Positions 19,378 through 29,616 of a stretch of DNA of 64,000 nt are shown one piece after another. The translations under genes were made by a program, and so were the position numbers. The stretch is from Spongiibacter nanhainus (GTDB lineage Bacteria > Pseudomonadota > Gammaproteobacteria > Pseudomonadales > Spongiibacteraceae). How positions within the stretch are numbered: position 1 is the first letter of the stretch; each line of letters opens with the position of its first letter. The DNA lies in assembly GCF_016132545.1 (NCBI RefSeq), contig NZ_CP066167.1, positions 1,825,001-1,889,000 on the forward strand, read 5' to 3'. The notes beneath the pieces were generated by a model. That model ran no database searches. It saw nothing but the letters and a program-made list of their open reading frames with translations, and had not been told where the DNA came from.

Positions 19378-21036
19378 ATGGCACTTAGCGACCAAGATAT
19401 TGAAAACACGGCCACACACGAGGTCTTTAATCAGGCAACGGCGCTGGAAAACTTCAACATGTTTGACGCCGATATCGCCTTGCAGGAAGCGGTGAAAAGT
19501 CATGGCGGTTGGGCGGCTCAGCCGCGTCTGCGCACCTACGGGGAACGCTGTGGTAAGGCGGAAACTCTAGCCTTGGGCGCCGATGCCAATGACTTCCACC
19601 CCCAGTTCAACAGCCACGATCGCTTTGGCCATCGAGTCGATGAGGTCCGTTTTCACCCGGCTTACCATCAACTCATGCAGATGGCCCTGCAGGAGGGCAT
19701 CCACTCCTTGCCCTGGGTACAGCCAGGAAATGGCGCTAATGTGGTTCGCGCCGCCTACAGCTACATGCAAAGCCAGGTGGAAGCCGGTCACGGATGCCCC
19801 TTGACCATGACCTTTGCCTCAGTGCCGACCCTTAAGCTCACGCCGTCGGTGGCGGAGCAGTGGTTGCCCAGGGTGCTGAACAATGACTACGAGCCCGATA
19901 ACAAGCCCTGGTATGAAAAGTCGTCATTGACCATTGGTATGGGCATGACCGAAAAACAGGGCGGTTCGGACGTGCGGGCTAATACCTCGGTGGCCCGGGG
20001 AAGAGGCGCCAGAGGGCCGGGAGAGCTCTACGAGATCACTGGCCACAAATGGTTTTTGTCGGCACCAATGTGCGATGGCTTTTTGATGCTGGCCCAGGCG
20101 GAAGGGGGGCTGAGTTGCTTTCTGGTGCCCCGCTGGCGATTGGATGGCCGCAAAAACAGCCTGTTTGTTCAACGTCTCAAAGACAAAATGGGCAATCGCT
20201 CCAACGCCTCCTCTGAGGTGGAATTGCGCAACGCCGAAGCCTGGATGGTGGGGGAAGAGGGCCGGGGTGTGCCCGCGATTATCGAAATGGTGGCCTTGAC
20301 CCGTTTTGATTGCATGGTGGGGTCCTCAGGAGGGCAGCGCTACGCGGTGGCCCAGGCCTGTCATCACGCCCGTCAGCGTCACGCCTTCGGTAAAGCGCTG
20401 ATCGATCAGCCGCTGATGCGCAATGTGCTGGCTGACTTGCAACTTGAAGTTGAGGGCTCTCTGGCGATCACCATGCGCATGGCCGCCGCTCTGGATCAGC
20501 GTGACAATGCCGAGGAGCAACTGCTGCTGCGCCTCGGCAGCGCGGTGGGCAAATTCTGGATCTGCAAGCGCACTCCGGGCCATGCCTACGAGGCCATGGA
20601 GTGCCTGGGCGGCAACGGTGTTATTGAGAACTGCCCGATGCCGCGGCTTTACCGGGAGGCGCCCATCAATGCCATCTGGGAAGGCTCCGGGAATATCCAG
20701 GCCTTGGATGTGCTGCGAGCTCTGTCGAAAACCCCTGAAGTGCTGGAGCGCTGGTTTGCTGAAATCGCCATCAGTCGCGGCGATGACCCTGGGCTGGACC
20801 GCGCCGTCGAACAGTTAAAAGGCGCATTTGCCAATCCCGGCACCCTGGAATTCCGTGCCCGTCGCTGGGTATCGCAGCTTTCGCTGTGCTTTCAGTCCGC
20901 CATGTTGCTACAGCACGGCGCGCCGAAAGTGGCCGAGGCTTTTATCGCCAGCCGTCTTAGCGAACCCCATGGCGTTTACGGTTGTCTGCCAGATTCTGCT
21001 GACTGCGCCGCCATCGTCGACCGTATCCTCAACTGA
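19378..21036 (+). CDS. AidB-like acyl-CoA dehydrogenase family protein
   Basis: 552 residues, close to E. coli AidB in length and throughout in motif order: THEVFNQATALENFNMFD near the N-terminus, DEVRFHPAYHQLM, GMGMTEKQGGSDVRANT, GHKWFLSAP, LKDKMGNRSNASSEVE and YREAPINAIWEGSGNIQALD. AidB is an FAD-containing, DNA-binding member of the acyl-CoA dehydrogenase superfamily induced by alkylation damage; its natural substrate is unsettled. This one is controlled, by position, by a TetR protein rather than Ada, so a fatty-acid-related role is also possible. Strong AGGAGGAGAG ribosome binding site. Confidence 0.9.
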   Translation: MALSDQDIENTATHEVFNQATALENFNMFDADIALQEAVKSHGGWAAQPRLRTYGERCGKAETLALGADANDFHPQFNSHDRFGHRVDEVRFHPAYHQLMQMALQEGIHSLPWVQPGNGANVVRAAYSYMQSQVEAGHGCPLTMTFASVPTLKLTPSVAEQWLPRVLNNDYEPDNKPWYEKSSLTIGMGMTEKQGGSDVRANTSVARGRGARGPGELYEITGHKWFLSAPMCDGFLMLAQAEGGLSCFLVPRWRLDGRKNSLFVQRLKDKMGNRSNASSEVELRNAEAWMVGEEGRGVPAIIEMVALTRFDCMVGSSGGQRYAVAQACHHARQRHAFGKALIDQPLMRNVLADLQLEVEGSLAITMRMAAALDQRDNAEEQLLLRLGSAVGKFWICKRTPGHAYEAMECLGGNGVIENCPMPRLYREAPINAIWEGSGNIQALDVLRALSKTPEVLERWFAEIAISRGDDPGLDRAVEQLKGAFANPGTLEFRARRWVSQLSLCFQSAMLLQHGAPKVAEAFIASRLSEPHGVYGCLPDSADCAAIVDRILN

Positions 21037-21060
21037 GCCCGTCGTTTGGGGGCAGTGGTG

Positions 21061-21088
21061 CTTGAAATATTCGCCGCTGCCCCCATCT
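21061..21088 (+). promoter_or_regulatory. Consensus sigma-32 heat-shock promoter of htpG
   Basis: CTTGAA (21061-21066; the next base gives CTTGAAA), a 14-base spacer, then CCCCATCT (21081-21088). This matches the E. coli RpoH consensus in both boxes and spacing. Start of transcription would be near 21095, giving a leader of about 60 bases. The target gene is a classical heat-shock chaperone, which supports the call. Confidence 0.88.
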
Positions 21089-21155
21089 CCCTATCCGTAA
21101 CAGAGTCGCCGCCGGCAGGGCGGAGACTATCTCAGCAACAAAACGGGTAGGAACC

Positions 21156-23069
21156 ATGTCCACAGCAGAAAAAGAAACCTTAGGCTTTCAAACCGAAGCC
21201 AAGCAGCTCCTGCAATTGATGATCCATTCGATGTACAGCAACAAGGAGATCTTTCTCCGGGAGCTGGTATCGAATGCCTCTGACGCCGCCGACAAACTGC
21301 GCTTTGAAGCCCTGAAGGATGACACGCTGTTTGAGGATGATCCCAACATCAGGGTGCGAGTTACGGTCGACAAGGACGCCGGCACACTGACCATTGCCGA
21401 TAACGGTATTGGCATGTCCCGGGACGAAGTGATCAATAACCTGGGCACCATCGCCCGTTCCGGCACGGCCGAGTTCCTGAAGAACCTCAGCGGCGACAGC
21501 AAAAAAGACTCCCAGCTGATCGGCCAGTTTGGCGTGGGTTTCTATTCCGCCTTTATCGTCGCCGACAAAGTGGAAGTCTTCACCCGCCGGGCTGGCGCGC
21601 CCGCTGACCAAGGTGTGCATTGGACCTCAACCGGCGAGAGCGACTTTACCGTTGAAGACTGCCAGCGCGATGCCCGGGGTACCGAAGTGGTGCTGCACCT
21701 GCGTGACGACGATAAAGAGTTTGCCGACGATTGGCGTATACGCAGCATCATTAAAAAATACTCTGACCACATCAGTATTCCGGTAGAGATGCAGAAACCG
21801 GCATCGCCGAGCAATGATGAGGAAGACAAGCAGGAAGAGGCCGCCCCCGAGTTTGAAGCGGTCAATTCCGCCACCGCGCTGTGGACTCGCCCCCGCACCG
21901 AGGTTAGCGACGACGAGTATAAAGAGTTCTACAAGCACATCAGCCACGATTTCAGTGAACCGCTGACCTGGAGTCACAACAAGGTTGAAGGCAAGCTGGA
22001 GTACACCTCGCTGCTTTATCTGCCCGCGACACCGCCGATGGATATGTGGAACCGCGACGCCGCTCGCGGCCTGAAGCTCTACGTACAGCGTACCTTTATC
22101 ATGGACGAAGCGGAGCAGTTTCTGCCGCTTTACCTGCGCTTCGTCAAAGGGGTGGTGGATTCCAATGACCTGTCCCTGAATGTATCCCGGGAAATTCTCC
22201 AGCAAGACCCGGCAGTGGATGCCATGAAATCCGCGCTGACCAAACGGGTGTTGGATATGCTGTCCAAGCTGGCCAAGAACGACAGCGAAAAATACCAGAC
22301 TTTCTGGAAGGCCTTTGGCCAGGTGCTCAAAGAAGGGCCGGCGGAAGACTTTAGCAACAAAGAGAAAATCGCCAAGTTGCTGCGTTTTGCCACTTCAGTG
22401 GATGACAAGGCAGAGCAGACCCACTCACTGGAAGACTACGTGGGCCGCATGAAAGAGGGCCAAACCAAGATCTACTACGTGGTGGGCGAGAATCACAAAA
22501 CCGCTGCCAACAGTCCTCACCTGGAAGTGTTCCGCAAGAAGGGTATCGAAGTCTTGTTGCTCTCCGACCGGGTCGACGACTGGTTGATGAACCACTTGGG
22601 CGAGTTTGATGGCAAACAACTCCAGGATGTGGGGCGCGGCCAACTCGACCTCGGCGAGCTGGAAGATGAAGAGGACAAGAAGGCCAAAGAAGAACTGGCC
22701 GAAGAGCACAAAGACCTGGTGGAGCGCGTCACCAAGGCGTTGGGCGAGCGTGTCGAAGAAGTACGCGTCACCAGCCGCCTGACCAGTTCTCCGGCCTGTC
22801 TGGTGGTGGGAGAGCACGATATGGGCGCGCAAATGCGCCGCATTCTGGAAGCCGCCGGCCAAGCTCTGCCAGAGAGCAAGCCCATTTTTGAGCTCAATCC
22901 TGAACACCCGCTGGTGCAAAAGCTGGATAAGGAGCCAGACGAGGACCGCTTTGCCGATCTCGCCGACATTCTCTTTAACCAGGCTCACCTTGCCGAAGGG
23001 GCGCAGCTGGATAATCCCGCTGACTATGTGCACAAGCTCAACAAGCTGTTGCTTGAGCTCAGTGCCTAA
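21156..23069 (+). CDS. htpG: Molecular chaperone HtpG (Hsp90 family)
   Basis: 637 residues, normal for bacterial Hsp90. The GHKL ATPase motifs are present: [29 protein letters not shown] and [17 protein letters not shown]. The middle-domain motif [13 protein letters not shown] and the C-terminal dimerisation region follow. It has an acidic linker near residues 215-230 ([14 protein letters not shown]). It is preceded by a sigma-32 promoter and followed by its own terminator, so it is a single-gene heat-shock unit. Confidence 0.98.
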   Translation: MSTAEKETLGFQTEAKQLLQLMIHSMYSNKEIFLRELVSNASDAADKLRFEALKDDTLFEDDPNIRVRVTVDKDAGTLTIADNGIGMSRDEVINNLGTIARSGTAEFLKNLSGDSKKDSQLIGQFGVGFYSAFIVADKVEVFTRRAGAPADQGVHWTSTGESDFTVEDCQRDARGTEVVLHLRDDDKEFADDWRIRSIIKKYSDHISIPVEMQKPASPSNDEEDKQEEAAPEFEAVNSATALWTRPRTEVSDDEYKEFYKHISHDFSEPLTWSHNKVEGKLEYTSLLYLPATPPMDMWNRDAARGLKLYVQRTFIMDEAEQFLPLYLRFVKGVVDSNDLSLNVSREILQQDPAVDAMKSALTKRVLDMLSKLAKNDSEKYQTFWKAFGQVLKEGPAEDFSNKEKIAKLLRFATSVDDKAEQTHSLEDYVGRMKEGQTKIYYVVGENHKTAANSPHLEVFRKKGIEVLLLSDRVDDWLMNHLGEFDGKQLQDVGRGQLDLGELEDEEDKKAKEELAEEHKDLVERVTKALGERVEEVRVTSRLTSSPACLVVGEHDMGAQMRRILEAAGQALPESKPIFELNPEHPLVQKLDKEPDEDRFADLADILFNQAHLAEGAQLDNPADYVHKLNKLLLELSA

Positions 23070-23084
23070 CGCGCTAACCTATGT

Positions 23085-23109
23085 AAAGGCGGCTTAGGCC
23101 GCCTTTTTT
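23085..23109 (+). terminator. Intrinsic terminator of htpG
   Basis: Stem AAAGGCGGC/GCCGCCTTT with TTAG loop, followed by a T-run, 16 bases after the htpG stop. Confidence 0.93.
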
Positions 23110-23155
23110 ATTGGGGTTTGATAGACTCCTGTTAATAGCCTGCTGAGGGAAACCC

Positions 23156-24175
23156 ATGTCGCAACAACATCGCGTCGCCGTGATCGGCGGCGGCAGCTTT
23201 GGCACAGCCATCGCCAATATCGTCGCCGATAACGGTTATCCCGTGTGCCTGTGGATGCGCAACACTGACCGGGTCGAAGAGGTCAACAGCAATCACAGCA
23301 ATCAGGATTACCTGCCGGATATCCCCCTGAACCCGGCCTTGCGGGCCAGTGCCGATCTGGCTGAGGCGGTCTCGGGTTGCGATGTGGTGTTTGTATCCGT
23401 GCCCAGCAAATCCTGCCGGGAAGTGGCGAAGCAGCTGTCTCCACTGATTGCCGCTGGAACCATGCTGATCAGCACCACCAAGGGCATTGAGAGCGATAGC
23501 AATCAGTTAATGAGTGAGGTGCTGCGGGAAGAGATTCCCCAGGCTCGCATCGGCGTAATGAGCGGCCCCAATCTGGCCAAGGAGCTGGCGGCTCGGAGTA
23601 TTACCGGTACGGTCATTGCCAGTGAGGATGAGGATCTGAACGCCACTATTCAGGATCTGTTGCAGTGCGGTTACTTTCGGGTCTACGCCGGCAACGATAT
23701 CTATGGAGTAGAATTGGCGGGGGCCCTGAAGAACGTCTATGCCATTGTCGCGGGGCTCGCCGCCGCTCTTGACGTCGGATATAACACCATCAGTATGCTG
23801 ATCACCCGCAGCTTGGCGGAGATGAGCCGCTACGCCGTAACCAAAGGCGCCGATCCACTGACCTTCTTAGGCTTGGCCGGGGTAGGGGATTTGTTTGCCA
23901 CCTGTACCTCGCCGCTCAGCCGCAACTACCGCGTGGGCTATGCCTTGGGCGAGGGTAAGAATCTTGACGAGGTAGTGGCTGAGCTGGGGCAAGTGGCGGA
24001 GGGTGTTAACACCCTAAAGCTGCTTAAGAAACAATCTGAAGAGCTGGGCATTTACATGCCGCTGGTGAACGGTTTATACGACATTATCTACAACGGTCGC
24101 AGCATCGACGAGGTCATCGGCAACATGATGTGGGCGGAACAAAATCGCGATGTCGCTTTTTCCTTAAAGGCCTGA
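23156..24175 (+). CDS. gpsA: Glycerol-3-phosphate dehydrogenase [NAD(P)+]
   Basis: 339 residues. It reduces dihydroxyacetone phosphate to sn-glycerol 3-phosphate, the backbone for phospholipids. The cofactor motif IGGGSFGTAIANIVADNG is at residues 10-27, followed by SVPSKSCREV, and the catalytic Lys is in GALKNVYAIVAGLA. GLAGVGDLFATCTSPLSRN is also diagnostic. ATG follows GAGGGAAACCC. The sixA gene starts 9 bases after the stop. Confidence 0.97.
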   Translation: MSQQHRVAVIGGGSFGTAIANIVADNGYPVCLWMRNTDRVEEVNSNHSNQDYLPDIPLNPALRASADLAEAVSGCDVVFVSVPSKSCREVAKQLSPLIAAGTMLISTTKGIESDSNQLMSEVLREEIPQARIGVMSGPNLAKELAARSITGTVIASEDEDLNATIQDLLQCGYFRVYAGNDIYGVELAGALKNVYAIVAGLAAALDVGYNTISMLITRSLAEMSRYAVTKGADPLTFLGLAGVGDLFATCTSPLSRNYRVGYALGEGKNLDEVVAELGQVAEGVNTLKLLKKQSEELGIYMPLVNGLYDIIYNGRSIDEVIGNMMWAEQNRDVAFSLKA

Positions 24176-24184
24176 GCAGGATAT

Positions 24185-24661
24185 ATGGAAATTCTTTTAT
24201 TGCGCCACGGCCAGGCGTCCTGGCAGGCCAAAACGGACATGGAACGAGAGCTCACGCCTCGTGGTGAGAGCGAGGTGGCCGGCGCTGCCCAGTGGCTTGC
24301 TGAAAGCGGCTGGAGACCTGACCAAATCTGGGTCAGTCCCTATCGCCGGGCCCAGCAGACCGCTGCCATCATCAACCGCGACTGGCAGCTACCCCAACGG
24401 GCCAAGGCCAGTTTGACACCGGACAGTGAACTGGACGAGCTGGAAGCCATGATGGCCACCTTTAAAGGCGAGCGCCTGATGCTGATTGGCCACAATCCGC
24501 TGTTGACCAATGCCATCGCCCGTTGGCAGGGCGACAGTCAACGCTATTGGGGGCTGGAGACAGCCAGTATGGCACTGCTGGAAGGCGAGGTGTTTGCCGC
24601 GGGTTGTGGCAATTTACAGTGGCTGCGTCACTTCCCCAATTACGACCACAACGGTCGCTGA
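24185..24661 (+). CDS. sixA: Phosphohistidine phosphatase SixA
   Basis: 158 residues of the histidine phosphatase superfamily. The RHG motif with catalytic His8 (LLLRHGQASW), the second Arg in SPYRRAQQTA, and the C-terminal His in LIGHNPLLTN are all present. SixA removes phosphate from phosphohistidine in phosphorelay and PTS proteins; length and the lack of extra domains fit. A downstream alpha/beta hydrolase follows closely. Confidence 0.9.
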   Translation: MEILLLRHGQASWQAKTDMERELTPRGESEVAGAAQWLAESGWRPDQIWVSPYRRAQQTAAIINRDWQLPQRAKASLTPDSELDELEAMMATFKGERLMLIGHNPLLTNAIARWQGDSQRYWGLETASMALLEGEVFAAGCGNLQWLRHFPNYDHNGR

Positions 24662-24674
24662 GGCGATAGCGATC

Positions 24675-25514
24675 GTGGCTCGGGATCTGCGTTTTACCGT
24701 CGACGGTTTGTCCATTGCCGCCCGCCTGCACGGTGAAAGCGGAATACCCGCCATCGCCGTTCACGGCTGGCTGGATAATGCCGCCAGTTTTGAGGCGCTG
24801 GGCGAGGGCCTGATCGGCCATGTTCAACTCCTGGCACCCGATCTGTCCGGGCACGGCTTAAGTGAGCACAAGCCGGCCTCCGGTAGCTACGCTATCTGGG
24901 ATGACCTGCGCAGCATTGTGGCTATTGCCGACCTTATGGATTGGCCTAGGTTTGCGCTGATCGGTCACTCCCGGGGAGCGATGATGTCCACTTTGCTGGC
25001 GGCATCCCTGCCGGAGAGAATCAGCCACCTGGTGTGTATCGACGGCCTCGTGTCGGAGGGTGTGCCGGACGCCGATGTTGGCAAGCAGATGGGCAAGTAC
25101 CTGCGGGACTACGCCAGCGCGCCCTCCAAAACGGCCTCCTACGCCAGCCTGGAGGACGCCATAGCCGCGCGCTGCCGAGCCATGCCCATGCTCCCGGAGT
25201 CGGCCCGGCGTATAGTCGAGCGCGGCACCCTTAAGGGGGAGGATGGTCGTTACCGCTGGCGCAGTGATCGCCGCCTGCCCATGGCTTCACCGGTCAAGTT
25301 CACCGACGCCCAGTGGCGCGCTCTGGTGGAAGGCGTGACCTGCCCTGGTCTAATGGTGTTGGCCGAGCAAGGCTTTGGCCCGCGTCTCGCCACTATGCTG
25401 GATGGCTATCAGCACAATCTCAGCATATTTTCTGTTGCCGGGGGTCACCATTTGCATATGGACGAGGGCGCGGCGGCAATCAGCGAGGCGATCCGGGCGT
25501 TTTTGCAGCAGTGA
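24675..25514 (+). CDS. Alpha/beta hydrolase fold protein
   Basis: 279 residues. The nucleophile elbow is GHSRGAM, with oxyanion region [12 protein letters not shown], and the base His is in [11 protein letters not shown] near the C-terminus, so the catalytic set looks complete. Substrate is unknown. GTG 24675 is chosen as start: the frame runs upstream through the sixA gene without family similarity, whereas [20 protein letters not shown] is a normal beginning and TGAGG lies upstream. Confidence 0.83.
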   Translation: MARDLRFTVDGLSIAARLHGESGIPAIAVHGWLDNAASFEALGEGLIGHVQLLAPDLSGHGLSEHKPASGSYAIWDDLRSIVAIADLMDWPRFALIGHSRGAMMSTLLAASLPERISHLVCIDGLVSEGVPDADVGKQMGKYLRDYASAPSKTASYASLEDAIAARCRAMPMLPESARRIVERGTLKGEDGRYRWRSDRRLPMASPVKFTDAQWRALVEGVTCPGLMVLAEQGFGPRLATMLDGYQHNLSIFSVAGGHHLHMDEGAAAISEAIRAFLQQ

Positions 25515-25581
25515 CATATCGGACCGGTCTGCGGATTGGGGTACACTGCGCCCCCAACAGCTAACGGATAGGGCGCCACCA

Positions 25582-26481
25582 GTGGATCAGCAACAACTCT
25601 GTCAACAATTGCATACCCTTCGAGACTTTGTGCGCTGGGGTATGAGCGAATTCGCCCGGGGCGGTTTGTTTTTTGGTCACGGCACCGACAACGCCTATGA
25701 CGAAGCTCTGCGACTGGTCCTGCATGCCGCCGACATCCCCATCGACTCGCCGCCGCACCTGCTGGATGCCCGCCTTTGCAATAGCGAAAAAACCGCAGTG
25801 CTGGCCCTGTTTCAACGCCGCATTGCCGAGCGTGTGCCCGCCGCCTACCTGACTCATGAAGCGTGGTTCTGCGACCTGTCTTTCTATGTGGATGAGCGGG
25901 TGTTGGTGCCGCGTTCGCCGATAGCCGAGCTGATCGAAAATGGGTTTGAACCCTGGCTGAGCGGTATTGAGCCAGGGCGGATTCTGGACCTTTGCACCGG
26001 CTCCGGCTGTATAGGGATTGCCTGCGCCTATGCCTTCCCCGATGCCGAGGTGGATCTGGCAGATATCTCCCGGGATGCGCTGAACGTGGCGGATATCAAT
26101 ATTGCCCGCCACGAATTGCAGGGCAGGGTGACAAGCCGGCTCGCCGACGTCTTTGAGGGTTTGGACGGCCATTATGACCTCATCGTCTCTAACCCGCCCT
26201 ACGTAGACGAAGAAGATCTGGCCAGTATGCCGGAAGAGTACCGCCGGGAACCGGCCCTGGGGCTGGCGGCAGGGGCCGACGGCTTGGATATTGCCCATCG
26301 CATCTTGGCGGGAGCGGCTGAGCACCTTAACCCCGGCGGCGTCCTGGTGGTGGAAGTGGGCAACAGCGGGCCGGCATTGGATGCCGCCTATCCGCAGTTG
26401 CCGCTCACCTGGCTGGAATTTGAGCGGGGCGGTCACGGTGTGTTTGTGTTGAGCCGAGAGCAGCTGCTGGAATCGCTCTGA
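25582..26481 (+). CDS. prmB: Ribosomal protein uL3 glutamine methyltransferase PrmB
   Basis: 299 residues. It N5-methylates a glutamine in ribosomal protein L3 during 50S assembly. Diagnostic stretches: [47 protein letters not shown], the AdoMet motif [19 protein letters not shown], and the glutamine-methyltransferase signature NPPY ([11 protein letters not shown]). I start at GTG 25582, 8 bases after GGATAGGG, which matches the family N-terminus; earlier in-frame ATGs lie in the upstream hydrolase. It sits directly before aroC, a common gammaproteobacterial order. Confidence 0.95.
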   Translation: MDQQQLCQQLHTLRDFVRWGMSEFARGGLFFGHGTDNAYDEALRLVLHAADIPIDSPPHLLDARLCNSEKTAVLALFQRRIAERVPAAYLTHEAWFCDLSFYVDERVLVPRSPIAELIENGFEPWLSGIEPGRILDLCTGSGCIGIACAYAFPDAEVDLADISRDALNVADINIARHELQGRVTSRLADVFEGLDGHYDLIVSNPPYVDEEDLASMPEEYRREPALGLAAGADGLDIAHRILAGAAEHLNPGGVLVVEVGNSGPALDAAYPQLPLTWLEFERGGHGVFVLSREQLLESL

Positions 26482-26548
26482 CGGCGACCACGCTTTGCCG
26501 TATAATCCGCCCTCAGCTTTTATCCCGTGTTTTTGATCAGGAACCACT

Positions 26549-27643
26549 ATGTCAGGCAATAGCATCGGCAAATTGTTTACCGTGACCACCTTTGGCGAAA
26601 GTCACGGCCCAGCCCTGGGCGCCATTGTCGACGGTTGCCCTCCGGGTATCGAGCTGGATACTGCCGATCTGCAAAAAGACCTGGACCGCCGCAAGCCGGG
26701 TACCTCTCGCTATACCACCCAGCGCCGGGAGGCCGACGAGGTGAAAATTCTCTCCGGCGTGTTTGAAGGCAAAACCACCGGCACTTCAATCGGACTGGTG
26801 ATTGAAAACCAGGATCAGCGCTCCAAGGATTACAGCAAGATTAAAGACCGTTTTCGGCCCATGCACGCCGATTATAGCTACCAGCAAAAGTACGGTACCC
26901 GTGACTACCGTGGCGGCGGTCGGTCCTCGGCCCGGGAAACGGCGATGCGGGTGGCCGCTGGCGCCATTGCCAAGAAATTCCTCGCCGCCCAGGGTATTAG
27001 CATTCGCGGATGCCTGACTCAACTGGGTCCCATTGCGGTGGAGAATGTCGATTGGTCGCTGGTGGAAAGCAATCCTTTCTTTTGCCCCGACGCCGATTGT
27101 ATTCCCCAGATGGAAGAGTACATGCAGAAGCTGCGCAAAGATGGTGACTCCATCGGTGCCAAGCTGATGGTGGTGGCCAGCGGCATGCCGCCGGGCCTGG
27201 GCGAGCCAGTATTCGACCGCCTGGATGCGGATATCGCCCATGCGCTGATGGGCATCAATGCGGTAAAAGGCGTGGAAATTGGCGCCGGCTTCGAGGCTGT
27301 CACTGCCCGCGGTAGCGAACACCGGGATGAACTGACCCCCGAGGGCTTTACGTCAAACAACGCCGGCGGCGTGCTGGGGGGCATCTCCAGCGGCCAGGAC
27401 CTGGTGGCCCACCTGGCCTTAAAGCCGACCTCCAGCATTCTAATTCCCGGCAAGACCATTAATATGGAAGGCGAGCCGGTGGATGTGATCACCACCGGTC
27501 GTCACGACCCCTGTGTGGGCATTCGCGCGGTGCCCATTGCCGAGGCTATGGTCGCCATTGTGCTGATGGATCACTGGTTGCGTCACCGCGCTCAAAACGC
27601 CCAGGTTAGCTCCGCCACCCCCATCATACCTGGGTCGGATTAA
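26549..27643 (+). CDS. aroC: Chorismate synthase
   Basis: 364 residues. It makes chorismate from EPSP using reduced FMN, the last shared step of aromatic amino-acid biosynthesis. [18 protein letters not shown] near residue 15, [20 protein letters not shown] in the middle, and [17 protein letters not shown] near the end are the three family signatures. ATG follows AGGAA. The stop lies in a palindrome preceding the MFS gene. Confidence 0.98.
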   Translation: MSGNSIGKLFTVTTFGESHGPALGAIVDGCPPGIELDTADLQKDLDRRKPGTSRYTTQRREADEVKILSGVFEGKTTGTSIGLVIENQDQRSKDYSKIKDRFRPMHADYSYQQKYGTRDYRGGGRSSARETAMRVAAGAIAKKFLAAQGISIRGCLTQLGPIAVENVDWSLVESNPFFCPDADCIPQMEEYMQKLRKDGDSIGAKLMVVASGMPPGLGEPVFDRLDADIAHALMGINAVKGVEIGAGFEAVTARGSEHRDELTPEGFTSNNAGGVLGGISSGQDLVAHLALKPTSSILIPGKTINMEGEPVDVITTGRHDPCVGIRAVPIAEAMVAIVLMDHWLRHRAQNAQVSSATPIIPGSD

Positions 27644-27652
27644 TCCGATTTT

Positions 27653-28843
27653 ATGATTGCAGGGGTTCCTTACTGGCGGTTGTCGTCCTTTTATTTTTTC
27701 TACTTTGCCTTACTAGGCACATGGTTGCCTTATTGGGCCCTGTATCTAAAAGACCTCGGTTTTTCTTCCACCCAAATCGGCGTGCTGTCGGCGGTGGTGA
27801 TGGTTACCAAAGTCGTGGCGCCCAACATCTGGGGTTGGTTGGCAGATCATTACCACTGCAGAACCCGAATTATTAGGCTGGGGGCCTTTATGGCCACCAT
27901 TGCCTTTGCCGGTGTGTATTTGGGAGATCACTTCTGGTGGTTGGCGGCAGTGGTGGCGGCCTATAGCTTTTTCTGGAACGCGGTACTGTCTCAATTTGAT
28001 GTGTTGACCTTGTCCCACCTGCAGGGGCGCTACGGTCGCTACTCTCTGATCCGGGTATGGGGATCGGTGGGCTTTATCGTGGCGGTGTTGGGAGTCGGGG
28101 CCTGGCTGGATCGCCACCCCATTGTCCACCTGTTGTATATGATCAGCCTGTTGTTGACGGGTATCTGGTTGGCCAGTTTGTTGGTGGCTGAGCGACCCCG
28201 GGAGTCCGGTAGCCACGAGCGGCCGGCACGGGGTTCACTTCGGGCAATACTGCTGCGGCCGGCTGTCATCGCGTTTTTTGCCATGACCTTTCTGCTGCAG
28301 TTTTCCCACGGCCCTTATTACACTTTCTTCAGTATTTATCTGGAGAGCTTTTCCTACAGCAAATCCATAATCGGGGTGTTGTGGTCCCTGGGGGTGGTGG
28401 CAGAGGTGCTGATTTTTTTGGTGATGCATCGTTTGCTGGCGCGTTTCAGCCTCCGCCAGATATTGCTGTGGAGCCTGGCGCTAACGGCGCTGCGCTGGTT
28501 GATGATTGGCTTGGTGGCCCAGTCGACACTGCTGCTGGTGGTCGCGCAGTGTTTACACGCCGCCAGCTTTGGCAGCAGTCACGCTGCGGCGGTGGAGGTG
28601 ATTCGGCAGTGGTTCCCCCGGCATCACGGCCAGGGTATGGCCTTGTACAGCGGCCTGAGTTTTGGCGCTGGGGGTGCCGCCGGGGCCCTATTCAGTGGGG
28701 TGGCCTGGGATTGGAGCCCGCTGTGGTGTTTTGTGATTGCCGCGTTGGCCGGTGGTCTTGGCTGGCTGGTCACCTGGTTGTATTTTGACAATCCCGATGG
28801 CGAGAGCGGTGAAGAGCTTGGAACGATCAGTCAACAACGTTAG
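27653..28843 (+). CDS. MFS transporter (HcaT/3-phenylpropionate permease-like)
   Basis: 396 residues with about 12 hydrophobic segments. The N-terminal LSSFYFFYFALLGTWLPYWALYLKDLGFSS-type opening (only its pattern is used here) and the TQIGVLSAVVMVTKVVAPNI region fit the MFS_1-like/nucleoside:H+ symporter group that includes HcaT. Substrate is not predictable. It starts 9 bases after aroC, so it is probably cotranscribed; there is no strong ribosome binding site. Confidence 0.82.
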   Translation: MIAGVPYWRLSSFYFFYFALLGTWLPYWALYLKDLGFSSTQIGVLSAVVMVTKVVAPNIWGWLADHYHCRTRIIRLGAFMATIAFAGVYLGDHFWWLAAVVAAYSFFWNAVLSQFDVLTLSHLQGRYGRYSLIRVWGSVGFIVAVLGVGAWLDRHPIVHLLYMISLLLTGIWLASLLVAERPRESGSHERPARGSLRAILLRPAVIAFFAMTFLLQFSHGPYYTFFSIYLESFSYSKSIIGVLWSLGVVAEVLIFLVMHRLLARFSLRQILLWSLALTALRWLMIGLVAQSTLLLVVAQCLHAASFGSSHAAAVEVIRQWFPRHHGQGMALYSGLSFGAGGAAGALFSGVAWDWSPLWCFVIAALAGGLGWLVTWLYFDNPDGESGEELGTISQQR

Positions 28844-28890
28844 ATTGGCGCGTATCGCATTGCCGGGTTAAGAGTGAGGTGGAAATTACC

Positions 28891-29337
28891 ATGGCACAGG
28901 CTTCCGTGGTCTACGGGTGTATTACCGATATGCTGTTCGTCGGCGGCCCCAGGGGCTTGGATGACGGCGAGTTGCAAGCGCGTCGGCAGCAAAACTATCA
29001 GGCCACTCAGGCACTGCCCTCGGTGGAGGACTGGCCGCTGTTGTGCCGGGAAATGTTTTCCCAGCCGCTCTCTGCGGTGGACTTTGGCGATGGCCAGACC
29101 GATGTGATTCACTTCGGTAGTTCTTATAAAGCCATTGAGCACGAGTGGGACAACTGGATTCGCCAATTCGAGGATTTGCTCCACGATATGTACTGGGTCT
29201 CCGCCACCGTACATCTTCAGACCGCGCTCAACGGTAGCCATACCTTCGTCTGGCACTGCGACGAGGATTTTCACGCTCCCGGTCAGGGTGGTGGTCGCCT
29301 GCGTTGTGAATGGCTTCGAGAAGATGCCTTGAGTTGA
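28891..29337 (+). CDS. Conserved hypothetical protein
   Basis: 148 residues, soluble, acidic, with several Trp and His residues (HEWDNWIRQFEDLLHDMYWV; FVWHCDEDFHAPGQGGGRLR). I do not recognise the family. No signal peptide or membrane helix is visible. ATG 28891 (MAQASVVYGCI) follows GAGGTGG; a GTG at 28879 in the same frame is less likely. It precedes a small membrane protein by about 40 bases. Confidence 0.6.
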   Translation: MAQASVVYGCITDMLFVGGPRGLDDGELQARRQQNYQATQALPSVEDWPLLCREMFSQPLSAVDFGDGQTDVIHFGSSYKAIEHEWDNWIRQFEDLLHDMYWVSATVHLQTALNGSHTFVWHCDEDFHAPGQGGGRLRCEWLREDALS

Positions 29338-29380
29338 TTTCTGTCCCGCCGGGCAAATAAGCAGGAGTGAGTACCCCGTG

Positions 29381-29593
29381 ATGTCCCATCCCGTGCTTCA
29401 GCGCATTAAACGCTACCGAACCCCGGTACTGTCAGTGGTGGCCACTGTGTTGCTGGTGACCTCGGCGGTCTATAGCTTTGATGTGCCCTGGCAGGACATG
29501 ATGACCTACCTGGCAGTGTGTGTGGCCGGGGTGCTGGTCATCGCCTGTGCAGCAGGCTTGTTGGTGACCGTGATCAAACTGTTACGGCGCTGA
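29381..29593 (+). CDS. Small inner-membrane protein, two transmembrane helices
   Basis: 70 residues. Two hydrophobic segments (VLSVVATVLLVTSAVYSF and LAVCVAGVLVIACAAGLLVT) with a short basic N-terminus and C-terminus (KLLRR), so both ends are probably cytoplasmic. ATG 29381 is preceded by AGGAG at 29363; GTG 29378 is equally possible. No family recognised. Confidence 0.62.
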   Translation: MSHPVLQRIKRYRTPVLSVVATVLLVTSAVYSFDVPWQDMMTYLAVCVAGVLVIACAAGLLVTVIKLLRR

Positions 29594-29616
29594 TCGACTG
29601 GTCGCGACGAGCGCGG

